Assembly: GCA_033439685.1 (NCBI GenBank)
Contig: JAUEDM010000001.1
Location: 8,680,001-8,744,000, forward strand
DNA length: 64,000 nt
Origin: Apodospora peruviana
Taxonomy: Eukaryota; Ascomycota; Sordariomycetes; Sordariales; Lasiosphaeriaceae
Direction: 5' to 3'
This document shows positions 1-10,598 of this stretch, piece after piece; positions within the stretch are counted from its first letter, which is position 1, and the number at the start of each line of letters is the position of its first letter. The notes under the pieces are model-generated. The model was not told the origin of the DNA and did no database searches. It saw only the letters and a program-made list of their open reading frames with translations. The position numbers and the translations under genes are program-made.

Positions 1-134
1 CCGAATAAGAAGAATGATGCCTTGACAAAGGAAATGGGTTGAGATGATGCTCGCATCGAAGGATTCGGGAGTCGACAGTGTATTCCCCTCATCGGGTTGG
101 TTCCGTTTCCATCCTTCCTTCCCAGTGCTCTGCT

Positions 135-455
135 TTAAAGGAACACGGCAACGACCGCGCCTGCCATGGCAACGACCGCAACATGCGCCGCGCCCCCGAG
201 TGCTGAACCGCCGTTGGTCGGGACGGGAAGGAGCGACGATGTAGTTGTGGGGACGGCCGGGGTGCTGGTTGCCTGGACCGTAGGTGCGGTGCTGTACAAA
301 CTCGTGCTGTTGCTAGCATATCCGGTGGCAACGGCAGCCCGTGAGAGAGTGACGGTCTTGGTGAGCGTCTGGTACCTGGTGGAAGTGACTGTCGTCTGAT
401 CCGCAACCGCAAGAAGCGGAAGCAGCAAGGCGGATGCTACCGTTGGGAGATGCAT
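135..455 (-). CDS. Small secreted, probably GPI-anchored Ser/Thr-rich protein
   Basis: This is an intronless 106-residue ORF. I chose the ATG at 455 because it directly precedes a clean signal peptide (MHLPTVASALLLPLLAVA, about residues 1-18); the longer upstream extension is hydrophilic and unlike a secretion leader. The mature part is rich in Thr, Ser, Val and Pro (a TTVTSTRYQTLTKTVT-like stretch). It ends in a hydrophobic tail (about residues 86-106) after a small-residue GGSALGG region, the usual layout of a GPI-anchor signal. I infer a short cell-wall or plasma-membrane surface protein that is heavily O-glycosylated. No enzymatic domain is visible. A TATA-like TTATACC lies about 55 nt upstream of the start on the minus strand. 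I do not recognise a named family. Confidence 0.65.
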   Translation of the reverse strand: MHLPTVASALLLPLLAVADQTTVTSTRYQTLTKTVTLSRAAVATGYASNSTSLYSTAPTVQATSTPAVPTTTSSLLPVPTNGGSALGGAAHVAVVAMAGAVVAVFL

Positions 456-605
456 TGTGACGATGCTAGCCGCTGGTGTGAATCCACGGTGAAGGTTTGT
501 GTGGTGGTATAAGTCGTAAACTCGAAATCGTTTCGAAGCTGTCAAAGCCTGGTCCTGGTGAGAACTGAATCCCCCTCCTTCTTGTGCGATAACCCAATGT
601 CTCAA

Positions 606-3600
606 CTGCTATATATTGGCGCAGGGTCGTGTCTCTGGTGGTTGTGTGCGACTCGTTTGGTCTGATGTTGCTCGTTGTTTATCACGTCGGCACTCGGCGC
701 TGGTGATAATTGGATGTGCGTATTGTTGTTACTCGTGAGTAAGCTGAATGAATGACAGACTGAATACTTCAAGTACTCAAGGTCGGGATGTTGATGGTTT
801 AGACTTTGCCAACGAAGCCTGTAGGGGTAGGTGAAGGAGTTGTTTTAGGTGTGAAAACGTGGGAAAACAAGAGAAGGTCGACGAAGTGAGAGAGCTGGGG
901 GCGCATTGCAAGATTAGTCCCAGTTTGGCGCCAAGACAGCTCACTTCGTCCAAACCAAATCCCACGATTGCGCCTGCGGGCGGGCGGGCGGTACCTGCGT
1001 CTTTTTGCGGGAAATGACATCCCTGCCCGAATGGAGCATTGGTTGCGGTGGGTCAGCGCCAACAGCCAAAAGAACGCCGCTAGCCTCCTTGAGCTACAAA
1101 CGCAAGGGCCAACGGCGGACCACAAGCGAAGCGGATGAATTGCTTCATAGATGTAGCAGGTACCTGTTCGCTCCTATCAATGGCACGCATACGAAAAGTA
1201 GCCGACACTTCATTTCAAGTTTCAAGCGGGAAATTACAGGTCGAATTTCAGGCGGTTTGAACCATGGCCAGTGCTTTCCCCTCGCTTCCCCAGGAGCTCC
1301 GTGCCTCGCTCTCTCTTGAACAGTGGCCCGCGCCTGCTAAAACCGGTGGCCGAGAGTCCACAGCCACGCGATGATTCAACCTGAAGCTCAGACATCCACG
1401 CAAGACATCAGACGGGGCTGCGGAAAGAAGCCATCGTCGTCACGTCAGCAAAGATATTTCTGATCCCATCTCTGCCTGCTCTGCGCCCCCTTTTCCCTCT
1501 TTTACCGGCGACCATAATCTCGCCGCCACACCGCGATTAGGGGCCATCGTCCATGACCACGGCGCAGAGTGTCATCTCCTAATATCGCGATAGTAGCGCA
1601 AATTTGGGGTCAAATTCAGACCGCGGCGGTGGGGTTGGTGGGCGCAAAACTGGTCGCTGTTAGTGAAATTTGTGCAATTTACCTGGCGACAAGGGTCCCC
1701 GAATAAAGGTGCTGAGACATCCAGAGCAACCAGCAAAATCCAACGCTGTTCCTGCATCAGAAAGCGGGGCCCGTGCATGCGCTGCGGGGATTGGTCAGGT
1801 GCCTGGATCTTGACTGGATTGAGCAGGAGGGGGGCTTCGCTTGTGATTCAGTGAGGGTCCTGATGATGCGATTTCCTCTTTCTTTCGTTATCACCGACCC
1901 ATGTCTCTTTCTACTTGCCTAGGGGATGCAAATCAGTGATCGGTTCTAATTTCTCTGGGCATGATTGTTCTGGACTCGAAGAAGCCTTTCAGCGCAAGAT
2001 TTGGACTTCATTCTTGTTTTCACGACTTGAGTCTCTTCGACCGCAATTATTGTCGTCCCTCTCGTCCTCTGAAAACTCATCGATGCAAGGCGGCGGCGAT
2101 CGAATCCCGCAAGGGCGGACACCACGCTTTTGTTGGCCACCGCTTCACCTGCAGCGCTAGCGGAATTGGACGACAGACGGGTCTGTGGTGCCATGTCAAC
2201 TCGAAACCCGCTCTTCGCGACACAGACGCACGATGAAAACTTGAGATGGGACGGACTCCTCAGTCACCTGGCAGTGTGGAGCAGGCCGGCACTCTTTGAC
2301 GTGGTCGCAATTGTTGGATTGCATCTCCTGCCAGTGTACCGACATGACGACCACCCTTCGAGTTCATCTCGATAGTCCACCCCAAAATCCGTACCTGACA
2401 CAGTTGTAGGCTCCCAGAGTGAGCCTCATCTGTTATCAACCGGTCAGCAGCCGGCCAGCTTTTTACTTTCTCGTGGATCCTTTGAGAATCCTCCTCGGCA
2501 TTTGTGATGATGACTTCAGTTGTGGCACATGCGTCCGTTGCCTGTGCGCCGTCGCCTTGTTGACCTAATGCACGTCGGGGGCAAAGCAAAATAAGGGTCA
2601 CACGGGGTGCGCAATAGTATGCCATTCCCATGTTCCGAGTCCTTGTCGCTCGTCAATGCGACTCCCCGCGAAGCTCAAACATATGCGTTGCTGGTAAAGC
2701 ATGTCCGTCTGCGGACTGCCGTGTGCTGCGATACTGTAACCGTACGATGCGTGCCTCAAAGAAGAAGGGAATGGTTCTACCACTGGTAGAATACGAACAA
2801 CAAAGGGAGACCGAGATGTCGCTATCCGATGATTATCGTGGGTGCGGCCCGGGTTCGTTCGCAGCACAACTTCTGCTGTTGACGACAACGTGGTTGGCTG
2901 CTGGGCTCGTTTTGTGTGCGACTCCGAGCACCGAGTGTGTCTCCGACAGGATTGGAGGAGCCAAGCGGCGAGGCTCACCACCGACCTCAGCCAAGTTTGG
3001 TAAATTGACACATCTGACATTCACCAGGTTGTTTCCCGTCCAGAATTCCGTAACAACTGTTTATTCACTTGCTCTGACAGGGCAAACCGCATCCTCATTC
3101 GTGAGCCAAAGATCACCACCTGCCCGCGCTTGAAATTCCGGGGGAAGAAAGCTTGTGTGAACTTCAAGTCGAACGGGCGGCTCTCAAGGCACATCATCGG
3201 ACGGCCAATATCCAACTAACCGAGTCTGTATGTACGACCAGAGGTCTCAAACAGGAAACCCAGCCAACCATCGGCGCCCCCAAAGTCGGGGCCGCCCGCC
3301 CTAACGGGTCTGGCTCGACTCGGCCGGGGCCACAATGTTCTGCCCTTAAACCGGCCGGCTGTTTCATGATCTTCACATGGTTTCGGTTTTATAAATGGTA
3401 CCAAGTAGTCGCGATCATATGTCCTTGATCTACCTGGCTGCTTGATCACCGACCCGCGGCATTGCAGATTTTCCGCCCAGAGGAAAATCTTGGGAAATCG
3501 GATTGCTGTCTCTCACATCTCACCCGCGAAACCAGGGAGACAGGTTAGGTCTGGAGTCACCTATACAACAAGGAGTACAAGGCAAGTCGAGCCGGCTTTT

Positions 3601-4555
3601 TGTTTTAGATACCCGTGTTTTAATCACAAGACAGAACGCTGGTGTTTCTCGCTCTTGGACCAGGGAGGAGGCATGACCACGACAGGATTCCACCATTCTT
3701 ATTTACATAAAACTGAGACTACTGCTCTACTTTCTCTACTTTGCGGCATATGATGGTTACTCTGGAAGCATTGGCCAGGTATGGTTCGCAATCTACGTGC
3801 TCTGATTTGTACCCAGATCGATACGCAGCTCATGTTCACCTAGCAATCCGGTATCTTGAAGTCATGAATATCAGACTCTCGTAGATTATGGCATGTTAGG
3901 TATGGGCGTGAGGATCATAACGCCAAGTTGACCAGTCATCAACACCAAGGGTTCTTCACCATGTCAACATGACACAACTTGATGGCTGGGGTTCAGGTCT
4001 AGGGGAAGTATGCCATTAAATGTGACACATCAAAGTATTTTTGCTCTTTTATTTGGGTATCATGAAAAATGTTGCTTGACAAGAAACTCGCCAAAGATGC
4101 CTAACCACGCGATAATGTCCCTTTCAGTCCAGTCACGTACACCCAAAGACTCGTTTTGCCGTGGGCGAGAAAACGTAAACATGAAAATGTCAAAAGCTCC
4201 ACTCCACGCAGCCCGGCCGAAGTGCTTTGTTCAGTCTTCCCCCCTTTTTTCTTTGCAGGGCGAATCCATGAACCGTATGCGTAGAAATGTATCATCGCCC
4301 AACCGGAAAAACAATTGTCAACAAAGCCAACAACCACAGTTTGCGCCAACGCCATTTCCCATGCTTTTCTGTAGCCCAAGCTCCCAAACATAAAACCTGG
4401 GTCATGTAGAAATCTCTTGCCAAATTCGCAGGACAATTAAGCCCAGTTCCCTCTCGCCAGAACTGAACGAACGACTTCCTTCCAGTGGTATTCTCTGCCA
4501 AGAGGTTAGGCGCATGAAGGACCACTCGTCGTCCTTAAAGAAGAAACGCTCAAGA
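606..4555. other. Intergenic, no gene recognised
   Basis: About 3.9 kb. The short ORFs here have no recognisable domain, signal peptide or believable splice extension, and both strands carry similarly short frames. I see no transposon protein fragment. Part of it must contain 3' and 5' flanks of the genes at 135-455 and 4556-5320. Confidence 0.55.
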
Positions 4556-5320
4556 TCACCGCCACCGTATGCCCACCTCGATACAGCTCACATTCCTCAC
4601 CCTCACCCCATCCTCCACATCGGCGTCTGCATCATCCTCGTCCCCCATCTCGATATCGTCGATAGCCGCAAGCGTCCTCGTCCTCGGCAGAACCATCAGA
4701 TTCCTCTCCCGCGCAAAGAAGCACCCGACCTCGACAGCTTTTTGGATTGCCCGGCCCGTGCCAATCAGAACGACGTCGTCCAGCGCATCGGCTATCGGTC
4801 CCAACTGCTGTTCTTTTCTAGTGTCGACCCCGAGCGCCGCTATCCGCGCGGTGAGCGGTAGTCCTTTTGTCTTTTGCGGCGGGCCGTGATCTAAAGCCTT
4901 GCGCACGCGCTTCACGAGGCTCATGAAGGGCGCCTTGGCGGTGACTTTGATGATGACCGTGTGGGCTGCGCGTGGTGGCGGATGGTAGCCATCTGGGTCG
5001 TAAACTGGTCCCCCGGGAGATGATGCGGTCTTCGGAGGTGCGGCTCGGCGGAGGTGAGATGCCGAATTTGGGAGGGGACGTTTGCGGATGCGAAAACCTG
5101 GGGCGCGGGACCAAGGCGTTAGATGAGATAGGAACGGGGTTGCGGTGGGAGGAGAGGAGCTGGAGAAGGTGTTTTCGTTCTCGTCTGACCCAACGTCTGA
5201 CGGGGCCGATGGTTGACGACGAAAGAAAGGGGTGCTCAGGGGAGAGAAACCTTGTGGGAGAGGTGGCAGCTTTGCCTCTGGCCGGTTAGGCAGCGGTTGT
5301 TTGGACTCGTTAGCGTCCAT
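4556..5320 (-). CDS. POP7: RNase P/MRP subunit Pop7 (Rpp20), Alba-like
   Basis: A 254-residue protein. The frame stays open upstream only to a TTG, so the first ATG at 5320 (context ACCATGG) is taken as the start. Residues 1-110 are Pro/Ser-rich and look disordered. From about residue 119 (HTVIIKVTAKAPFMSLVKR) the chain has the Alba-like beta-alpha-beta start. At about 183-203 comes the signature VVLIGTGRAIQKAVEVGCFF, the Rpp20/Pop7-type conserved segment, and the last strand is near the C-terminus. Known role of the family: with Pop6 it binds the P3 arm of RNase P and RNase MRP RNA, in tRNA 5' processing and rRNA maturation in the nucleus and nucleolus. An acidic Asp-rich insert (about 221-237) precedes the last strand. 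It is divergent from the Rogdi gene, with a shared 555-bp intergenic region. Confidence 0.85.
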   Translation of the reverse strand: MDANESKQPLPNRPEAKLPPLPQGFSPLSTPFFRRQPSAPSDVGSDENENTFSSSSPPTATPFLSHLTPWSRAPGFRIRKRPLPNSASHLRRAAPPKTASSPGGPVYDPDGYHPPPRAAHTVIIKVTAKAPFMSLVKRVRKALDHGPPQKTKGLPLTARIAALGVDTRKEQQLGPIADALDDVVLIGTGRAIQKAVEVGCFFARERNLMVLPRTRTLAAIDDIEMGDEDDADADVEDGVRVRNVSCIEVGIRWR

Positions 5321-5875
5321 GGTAGGCTTGCGACGGTTTGCGCCTAGCAATATCGTTGATGAATGAATCGCGAAGTCGGGGGGCCTGGTGTGGGATTATT
5401 CGCTAAGTGCTGCTGGTGGTTTGGCCAGAGAAGAGAATAAAGGTCCACCACGTAGATGAATCGAGAGTTTAAGGTAGTGCGCTGATCAAATCAGTGTGCT
5501 AGATCTCGTCGTTATAAAGCGAAATAAAGCGAATTGAATAGGACCGAGAACAATGAAGTCCCGAACAATAAGAACAGAGCTTGATAGGTGGGGTCAAGAC
5601 ACGGTTTACAGGGCATGCCAAGAACCCCGCCCCTCACCGCCTTCCCCTTTACACAGTAGTGCAGTCACAAGGATTCTCCAGGTGGACGTCCTGGTCGCTC
5701 CACATTATTCGCTCATCACGCCGACGCCAGGTCCCGGCTTCGCCACCTTTGCCAGGCACCTTTCATCCCGACGACACATCCGCCTATCGTCCGGAAATCG
5801 TGGCTTTGGTGGCTCCGGAATATGGGTGCCTACCACAAGCCGAAATAGTCAACAACAACTTACACCGCATCAATA
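5321..5875. promoter_or_regulatory. Shared divergent promoter region, POP7 / Rogdi
   Basis: This 555-bp interval separates the two divergent start codons, so both promoters and 5' UTRs must lie in it. A GTTATAAAG-type TATA-like element is visible near 5510-5518. No other motif could be assigned by eye. Confidence 0.5.
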
Positions 5876-7153
5876 ATGTCTGTAGAAGTCTGGCCACCTA
5901 TTGCGCCCGAGCAGCTTAAAGTCGCCGTCGAGACATCACAGGTATGTTGCCAACGTCGTCCCAAGTCTTCACCTCAAAGCCAGCTCGCCATCATGGCCAT
6001 AGATCTTGCCTCGTCCTGGGTTCTAATTGACTCCCCGTTTACGCCCCCGCCACAGAAACGCGAGCTCGACTGGCTGATCGAGGAACTCCACGAAACCCTC
6101 ACGAATCTCAAGCATGGCCTCGCCGACTGCTATGCGCTCCTTGCGCCCATAGATCCAGGGAGTACGCTGGTGCTCAGCACACCGCGCAATGAGATAGTCA
6201 AGGGAACTGTTACTCGTGTAGGGACACGGATAGTCAAAGGGGTCCGTTCTTACTTCTCCCCCGAAACGAACCTCTCTGCCTTCCGACTAACACACACCAC
6301 TCGACCTGAGCAGACCATCCACCTTCGACTGCGCACCCTACCGCACCAAACCCTCACCATCAATCCGGACCACCCAATCCACCTGAGCGCGCTGACGTCC
6401 CTGCACACCCTCCTCACACACTCCATCGACCTCCTCGACCTGACGCTCTCCTACTCCTACCCAACACCTTCATCCTCACCCACCGCCAAGCATCAACAGC
6501 AGAAGCCCGGGCAAGAATCCTCCTCACCACAGTTCCTGGCCGCCCAACTCAGACTCCTCGCCCAATCACTCGCCGAAGCTTCCTCCCTCCTCAAAGGCCC
6601 ACCACTAACAACAGCCGACCCATCATGGACCACCCGCTCCGTGGCACCCTCCCACTTTGCGTCTCCGCCGACCTCTTCTCACCACCACACCCCGCAGCAA
6701 AACAACGACCAGAACAACGCCGTCCCTCCTCCACTGAGCTTCCACTTAAGCATCCAAGATAGCTGCCTAGTCCTCTGGCTGCGCAGCCTCGAGCCCGCCG
6801 ACGCGCCGGTAAACTTTGGGACGAAACTAGCACTAGCCATCGGCACGACCCGCCGCCTTGAGCACGACGAGTCGGACAAGATCTTTGGGTTCTGCTGCAC
6901 AGACGATGACCACCCGCACAACGGCCCGGTCTTGAGCGGATCCAAAAAGCCGAAGAATAATAACACCGAAATCGATGTCTACGTACGCGAAAAGGTCCGC
7001 GTCGAGACCGCCGACCCGTCCCTTTTGTCTCTGTCGGCGAAACTGATTGCTTTGAGTCACACCTTGGAGCTGGCGAGAAAGAATCTTGCCGCCGTTATGG
7101 GGAGTGATGCAACGAGTGACGATGGAGAGAAGGAAGACGATGCTGAGGATTAG
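5876..7153 (+). CDS. Rogdi / RAVE subunit 2 (Rav2) family protein
   Basis: Three exons: 5876-5941, 6056-6241 and 6314-7153, giving 363 residues. Intron 1 (gtatgt...cag, 114 nt) and intron 2 (gtccgt...cag, 72 nt, branch site GACTAAC) are both multiples of three without stops, so the genomic frame reads through them as 425 codons. Splicing restores the family-like joins ETSQ-KRELDWL and RIVKG-TIHLRLR. Conserved pieces are the N-terminal MSVEVWPPIAPEQL, then ELDWLIEELHETLTNLKHGL, LAPIDPGSTLVLSTPRNE and a C-terminal helix (LSAKLIALSHTLELARKNL). Rogdi/Rav2 proteins are known to work in the RAVE complex, which assembles the V-ATPase at the vacuole. The middle (about residues 150-235) is Pro/Ser/His-rich and low in complexity, and the C-terminus is acidic. 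The family call is confident; the RAVE role is by homology. Confidence 0.85.
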   Translation: MSVEVWPPIAPEQLKVAVETSQVCCQRRPKSSPQSQLAIMAIDLASSWVLIDSPFTPPPQKRELDWLIEELHETLTNLKHGLADCYALLAPIDPGSTLVLSTPRNEIVKGTVTRVGTRIVKGVRSYFSPETNLSAFRLTHTTRPEQTIHLRLRTLPHQTLTINPDHPIHLSALTSLHTLLTHSIDLLDLTLSYSYPTPSSSPTAKHQQQKPGQESSSPQFLAAQLRLLAQSLAEASSLLKGPPLTTADPSWTTRSVAPSHFASPPTSSHHHTPQQNNDQNNAVPPPLSFHLSIQDSCLVLWLRSLEPADAPVNFGTKLALAIGTTRRLEHDESDKIFGFCCTDDDHPHNGPVLSGSKKPKNNNTEIDVYVREKVRVETADPSLLSLSAKLIALSHTLELARKNLAAVMGSDATSDDGEKEDDAED

Positions 7154-7276
7154 ATATCATCATCGGCCACTGTCGTCGGCGACGGTTCAGTGAGGGAGGG
7201 GGTCCTGTCCTCTACTGGAAGGAAAAATAAAGGGACAAACAGGAAGAAGAAGAAGAAGAAAGACTACCAGAAATCA

Positions 7277-7543
7277 TCAGTTTTCTTTGGTTTGGATGAT
7301 GGTCGCGCTGCCGCTGCTGCCGAACATCAGGAAAATGAGAATCAGCGGCGTGTAAATCATCATAATGGCGATGAAGGGGGCTGCTGCGCGAACTGGTTGG
7401 AGTTGGATCGGACGTATTATACCAAGGGATTCACGTGTTGTTTTAGGCATTCCTCTTGTTGTTAGGGCATTATTAGCTGGGGTATCGGCTGGGGGATTTC
7501 TTCTTATTGGGTTTGGTTTGTTCGGGCATGCGAGTAGCATCAT
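7277..7543 (-). CDS. Small single-TM protein, candidate conserved ORF
   Basis: An 88-residue frame with a hydrophilic, Asn/Thr/Arg/Pro-containing front and one strong membrane segment (APFIAIMMIYTPLILIFLMF, about residues 55-74), ending in a short polar tail. A second in-frame ATG at residue 32 (MPKTTRESLGII) would give a tighter 57-residue protein. The front could also be joined to an upstream exon by an intron I could not fix. The composition reads like a real protein (PADTPANNALTTRG, then amphipathic, then TM). It lies tail-to-tail with Rogdi, whose stop is 123 nt away, so part of it overlaps the Rogdi 3' UTR region. No function is assigned; a mitochondrial or ER small membrane protein is a guess. 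The opposite-strand frame at 7365-7565 is likely its shadow. Confidence 0.45.
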   Translation of the reverse strand: MMLLACPNKPNPIRRNPPADTPANNALTTRGMPKTTRESLGIIRPIQLQPVRAAAPFIAIMMIYTPLILIFLMFGSSGSATIIQTKEN

Positions 7544-7914
7544 CGCTTCAGAGAAAATGCATTGATCACGGTCAAACTGTTAGAGGGGTGTTGGCAATGT
7601 GATTGGTTGGTTGGCAAAAGGTTATAAATTCCGATACTGCTACTGACTGCTACTGCTATTGCTGATAGATAATGAAGACAAATAATAACCGAAACGTACA
7701 GGAGACAGACAAGAGAGAGCAATGCTAGGTAGTGACCAGAAAAGCAGAAAGATAACCCATTCCACGCCCGAAAGGAGAAAGAAGGGGCAATGACGAGTAG
7801 GTAGTGCGGAATCATATCTCACCAAGACACCCCATGAAGACCAACATATACATTTCCATCACGTCCCGACCATGTGGACTTCCAAGTACCCCGGTATAGA
7901 TCGGATGACCGCAA

Positions 7915-9064
7915 TCAAGCAACAGGCGACCAGGGCATCGGAATCAAGATCCGGCTCTTCATCTCCTGGATCAGCGGGACCGTCTTGTGCACCGTCTCAG
8001 CCCAGCCTTCTATGCCCCAGCTTTTCTCACGGCGGATCTTGCGCTCCTCGAGATCGGCAAACTGCCAGAGATGATGAACCGTGTTCAGGTCGCCGATCTG
8101 CACGAACCAGGCGCCGACGCCCTCCATCACCTCGCGGCGCGCCTTGAGGCCCCTGCGCCAGTGCGTCTCCCACTCGAGTAGGTTGCCTGGGTGTAGCGTG
8201 TACGAGCGCAGCTCGAACAGGCCGCCCAGCTGGCGCGGCGGCGTCGTGGGCCAGAAGCTGAACTCCTGCATCAGCGAGCTCGACTTACCCTTGACCAGGC
8301 TGCGGAGCTTTTTGTCGAAGGCCGGGTACTCAGGGTGCTGCGAAATGGAGTGGAGCGAGGCATGGTAGCCTTGGTAGCGCTGGTATTCCCAGATGTGGAC
8401 TGCATACGGGACACGGTATGTTAGTGATATGGAGAAGGGTAGAATAGGAGGGAACAGACTTACCAAAGGTATCACAGTCGCCAACCTCAGTCCGCCAGCT
8501 GCCTACCAGATGAACCTTATTCTCCGGCGAGCTCGCCATGCGGGGATACCATTTGCCGACCAAGTCGACGTACTCGTCCACACATTCAGGCTTGACCTCA
8601 TGAAACACAATCGAGTGCACATATTTGCCCCGCGCCAGCACCTGGCTGAAACTGGCCTCGATCTGCGCGTCCATCTCGCGACCCTCCTTGGTGCCGTAGA
8701 TCAGATTCGTCAGGGGGCCGGCCTTGCGCGGCGGCTCCTTGGTGGCAGTCTGGGCTGCGTTCCCTGTTGGGTCAGATGACGAGGATGTGCTCAGCGATCC
8801 CTGAGCAGCGCTTCCACGAGCATAAGAGGATGAGGCTAACGCACTGGCTTCCCTTTGCTTCTGTGCCTCCACTAGCTGCGCCCGGAATGCCTTTTGCCGG
8901 CTGTTGAATGTCTCGTGTTGCTCTGGCTCGATGTCGCCGAGGGATGGGGCGTGCTTGGATTGGGCGGCGTGGGAGGTGGAGAGTGCTCGCACCGACGGAC
9001 GGCTTGCGGCCGCGACCGCGCGTGATACTTGTCGGGAAAGCATTGTGGCTGTCGTAGTTTTCAT
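7915..9064 (-). CDS. NIPSNAP family protein, mitochondrial
   Basis: Two exons on the minus strand, 9064-8464 and 8399-7915, giving 361 residues. The 64-nt intron has donor GTAAGT, branch CACTAACA and acceptor CAG, and joins GDCDTF to VHIWEYQRYQGY. The start is MKTTTATMLSRQ; an alternative internal ATG lies seven codons later. The N-terminus (MLSRQVSRAVAAASRPSVRAL) is Arg/Ala/Ser-rich and lacks acidic residues, which suits mitochondrial import. After a Ser/Ala linker come two NIPSNAP (dimeric alpha/beta barrel) repeats: one from about YVHSIVFHEVKPECVDEYVDL, the other from about LFELRSYTLHPGNLLEWE with the closing GAWFVQIGDLNTVHHLWQF. NIPSNAP proteins are mitochondria-associated in animals; the fungal function is not settled. 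It is divergent from ATP18. Confidence 0.88.
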
Positions 9065-10098
9065 GTATTTGCTGAGGAGTTGAGAGGTGGTCGTTGGTCG
9101 TGGTGGCCGCCGTTGAATGATAGCCAAAGGCAGCGGCACAGGCGTCTGACTCCGACGTGGGGAGTTCCCAAACGCAAAAGTACTGTCGAGCTCGGGCAGC
9201 TTCCGCAATTGACGCACTGCCCAAAACAAAGAGCTCAAATCCGGTTGACGAAAAGAGCCGCCCCCGGGTCGGTCGGTCGAGAAAGGTCGAAAAAGAACGA
9301 AACAGTGAGACAGAGACAAGAAACGGCGACAGCAGCGGCAAAAGGCGATTTCCTTATTCCCCCGCAGCTCCGTGGAATGTGGCAGCAGCAGCGAGCTGTG
9401 AGTATCACGGCTGGCAAAGCGGGAAGCACAGAGTACCTCGTGTATTGGGACTTATGGCTGGGAAGGGAAAGTTAATCGAAAAGGAGGGGGAGAGATGCAG
9501 CTTAATTGGAGAGAAAAGAGATGGTGTGTTGCAGTACAATGCACTTTGCTCACCCCGCACTTGTGAGAAGCTTTGATGGAGAGAAAGGAGCTGGTTGAGG
9601 ATCCAGAAACAGAAAGGAGGAAGAGAGCATGTGAGTAGTCGACTGCTCAAGCTCCAGGGCATGCGCTAACCACGACAGGGGCCACGGGTTCAGTTCCAGC
9701 CGTCAGCTTCACTGCTTTCCCCGGACAAGCTCCACAGCTGCACTAAAAGTGCGGGGAATGATGTCAGACAGCCAGCAAGCGAGAGCGGAGAAATGTTTCC
9801 GCGGCTTCCGGGATTTCAGTGGGCCGAGCATGCATCCAGTTTCTGCCTCAAATTCAGGGCAGAAAGAAAGTCACGTCTCTGCACCACAGAGAAGCTCGGT
9901 CCACCGGCTGTTGACCCAAGCTTTCGGCAGCAACTCCACACCTGACGAAAACCGCTCGTCGTTGTTTCTGCAGCTGTTGCCAATTCTTTCTTCTCTCCCT
10001 TCCACATATAAAACCCAAACCCACCTCCGCCAATCTCGACCGCAACTCTTTTACTTCTTTTTTTCTTCGATCACCAGAAACCGATCCATCCGCCCAAG
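9065..10098. promoter_or_regulatory. Shared divergent region NIPSNAP / ATP18, with TATA box for ATP18
   Basis: About 1 kb between the two divergent start codons. A clear TATAAAA at 10007-10013 lies about 86 nt before the ATP18 ATG, followed by a C/T-rich leader (cgcaactcttttacttcttttttt). A short GCA-rich stretch near 9365-9385 is the only other low-complexity sequence noticed. The ORFs here (9029-9576 plus, 9235-9662 minus) have no recognisable product. Confidence 0.5.
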
Positions 10099-10598
10099 AT
10101 GTCGTCGTGGCTCGGTCTCAAGGCGCCCAAGAAGTTCCCGGCGCCAGTGTGTACGTCGTCAACAATCTGATGTTTGGTCCATGCTGGCATGCTATGTCGC
10201 GGTCTAAAAACTCTTGCTGATCCTCAGTTGAAATTGTTTCTCTGCAGTGCGGCCGATGGCTCCGTTCTACATTGCCGGTATGCCAATTGCTTTACCGTGA
10301 TGGGGGCCGCAAATTCCGCGATGGTGGCGTTGAAGGCCGGACCATCGATGGAAAAAGGATGAATGTACTAATTATCCCAGGACTTGTCATCGCCTATGGC
10401 GTCAACTCCATGCAGAATGCCATGATGCAGGGTACGTCTCCTTCCTTCCTCTATTTCCGTCCGCTTGATGGACCGCCGACCGGTCGACTGCCGCGCGCTC
10501 GCCCAACCAATCTGCGATGGAAACACTGACGAGAGTTGGGCTCAACAGGTGACGAGTGGAAGAACGACCCCAGAAACCCTTACGCCAAAGCCCACTAG
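10099..10598 (+). CDS. ATP18: Mitochondrial F1Fo ATP synthase subunit i/j (Atp18)
   Basis: Four small exons rebuilt by eye: 10099-10150, 10248-10277, 10381-10431 and 10549-10598, giving 60 residues. All junctions keep the frame: PAPV-LRPMAP (gtacgt...gcag), YIAG-LVIAYG (gtatgc...ccag), MMQG-DEWKND (gtacgt...acag). The protein begins MSSWLGLKAPKKFPAPV, has one membrane helix (about FYIAGLVIAYGVNSMQNAM) and ends DPRNPYAKAH, the pattern of subunit i/j. By family knowledge it sits in the inner-membrane Fo sector and helps stabilise ATP synthase dimers. No exon exceeds 52 nt, so a simple ORF scan misses the gene. A TATA box is present 86 nt upstream. Confidence 0.9.

Noticed and set aside
7365..7565. 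66-codon plus-strand ORF with a hydrophobic end
   Set aside because: It mirrors the minus-strand membrane ORF at 7277-7543, whose composition is more natural; I cannot exclude it completely.
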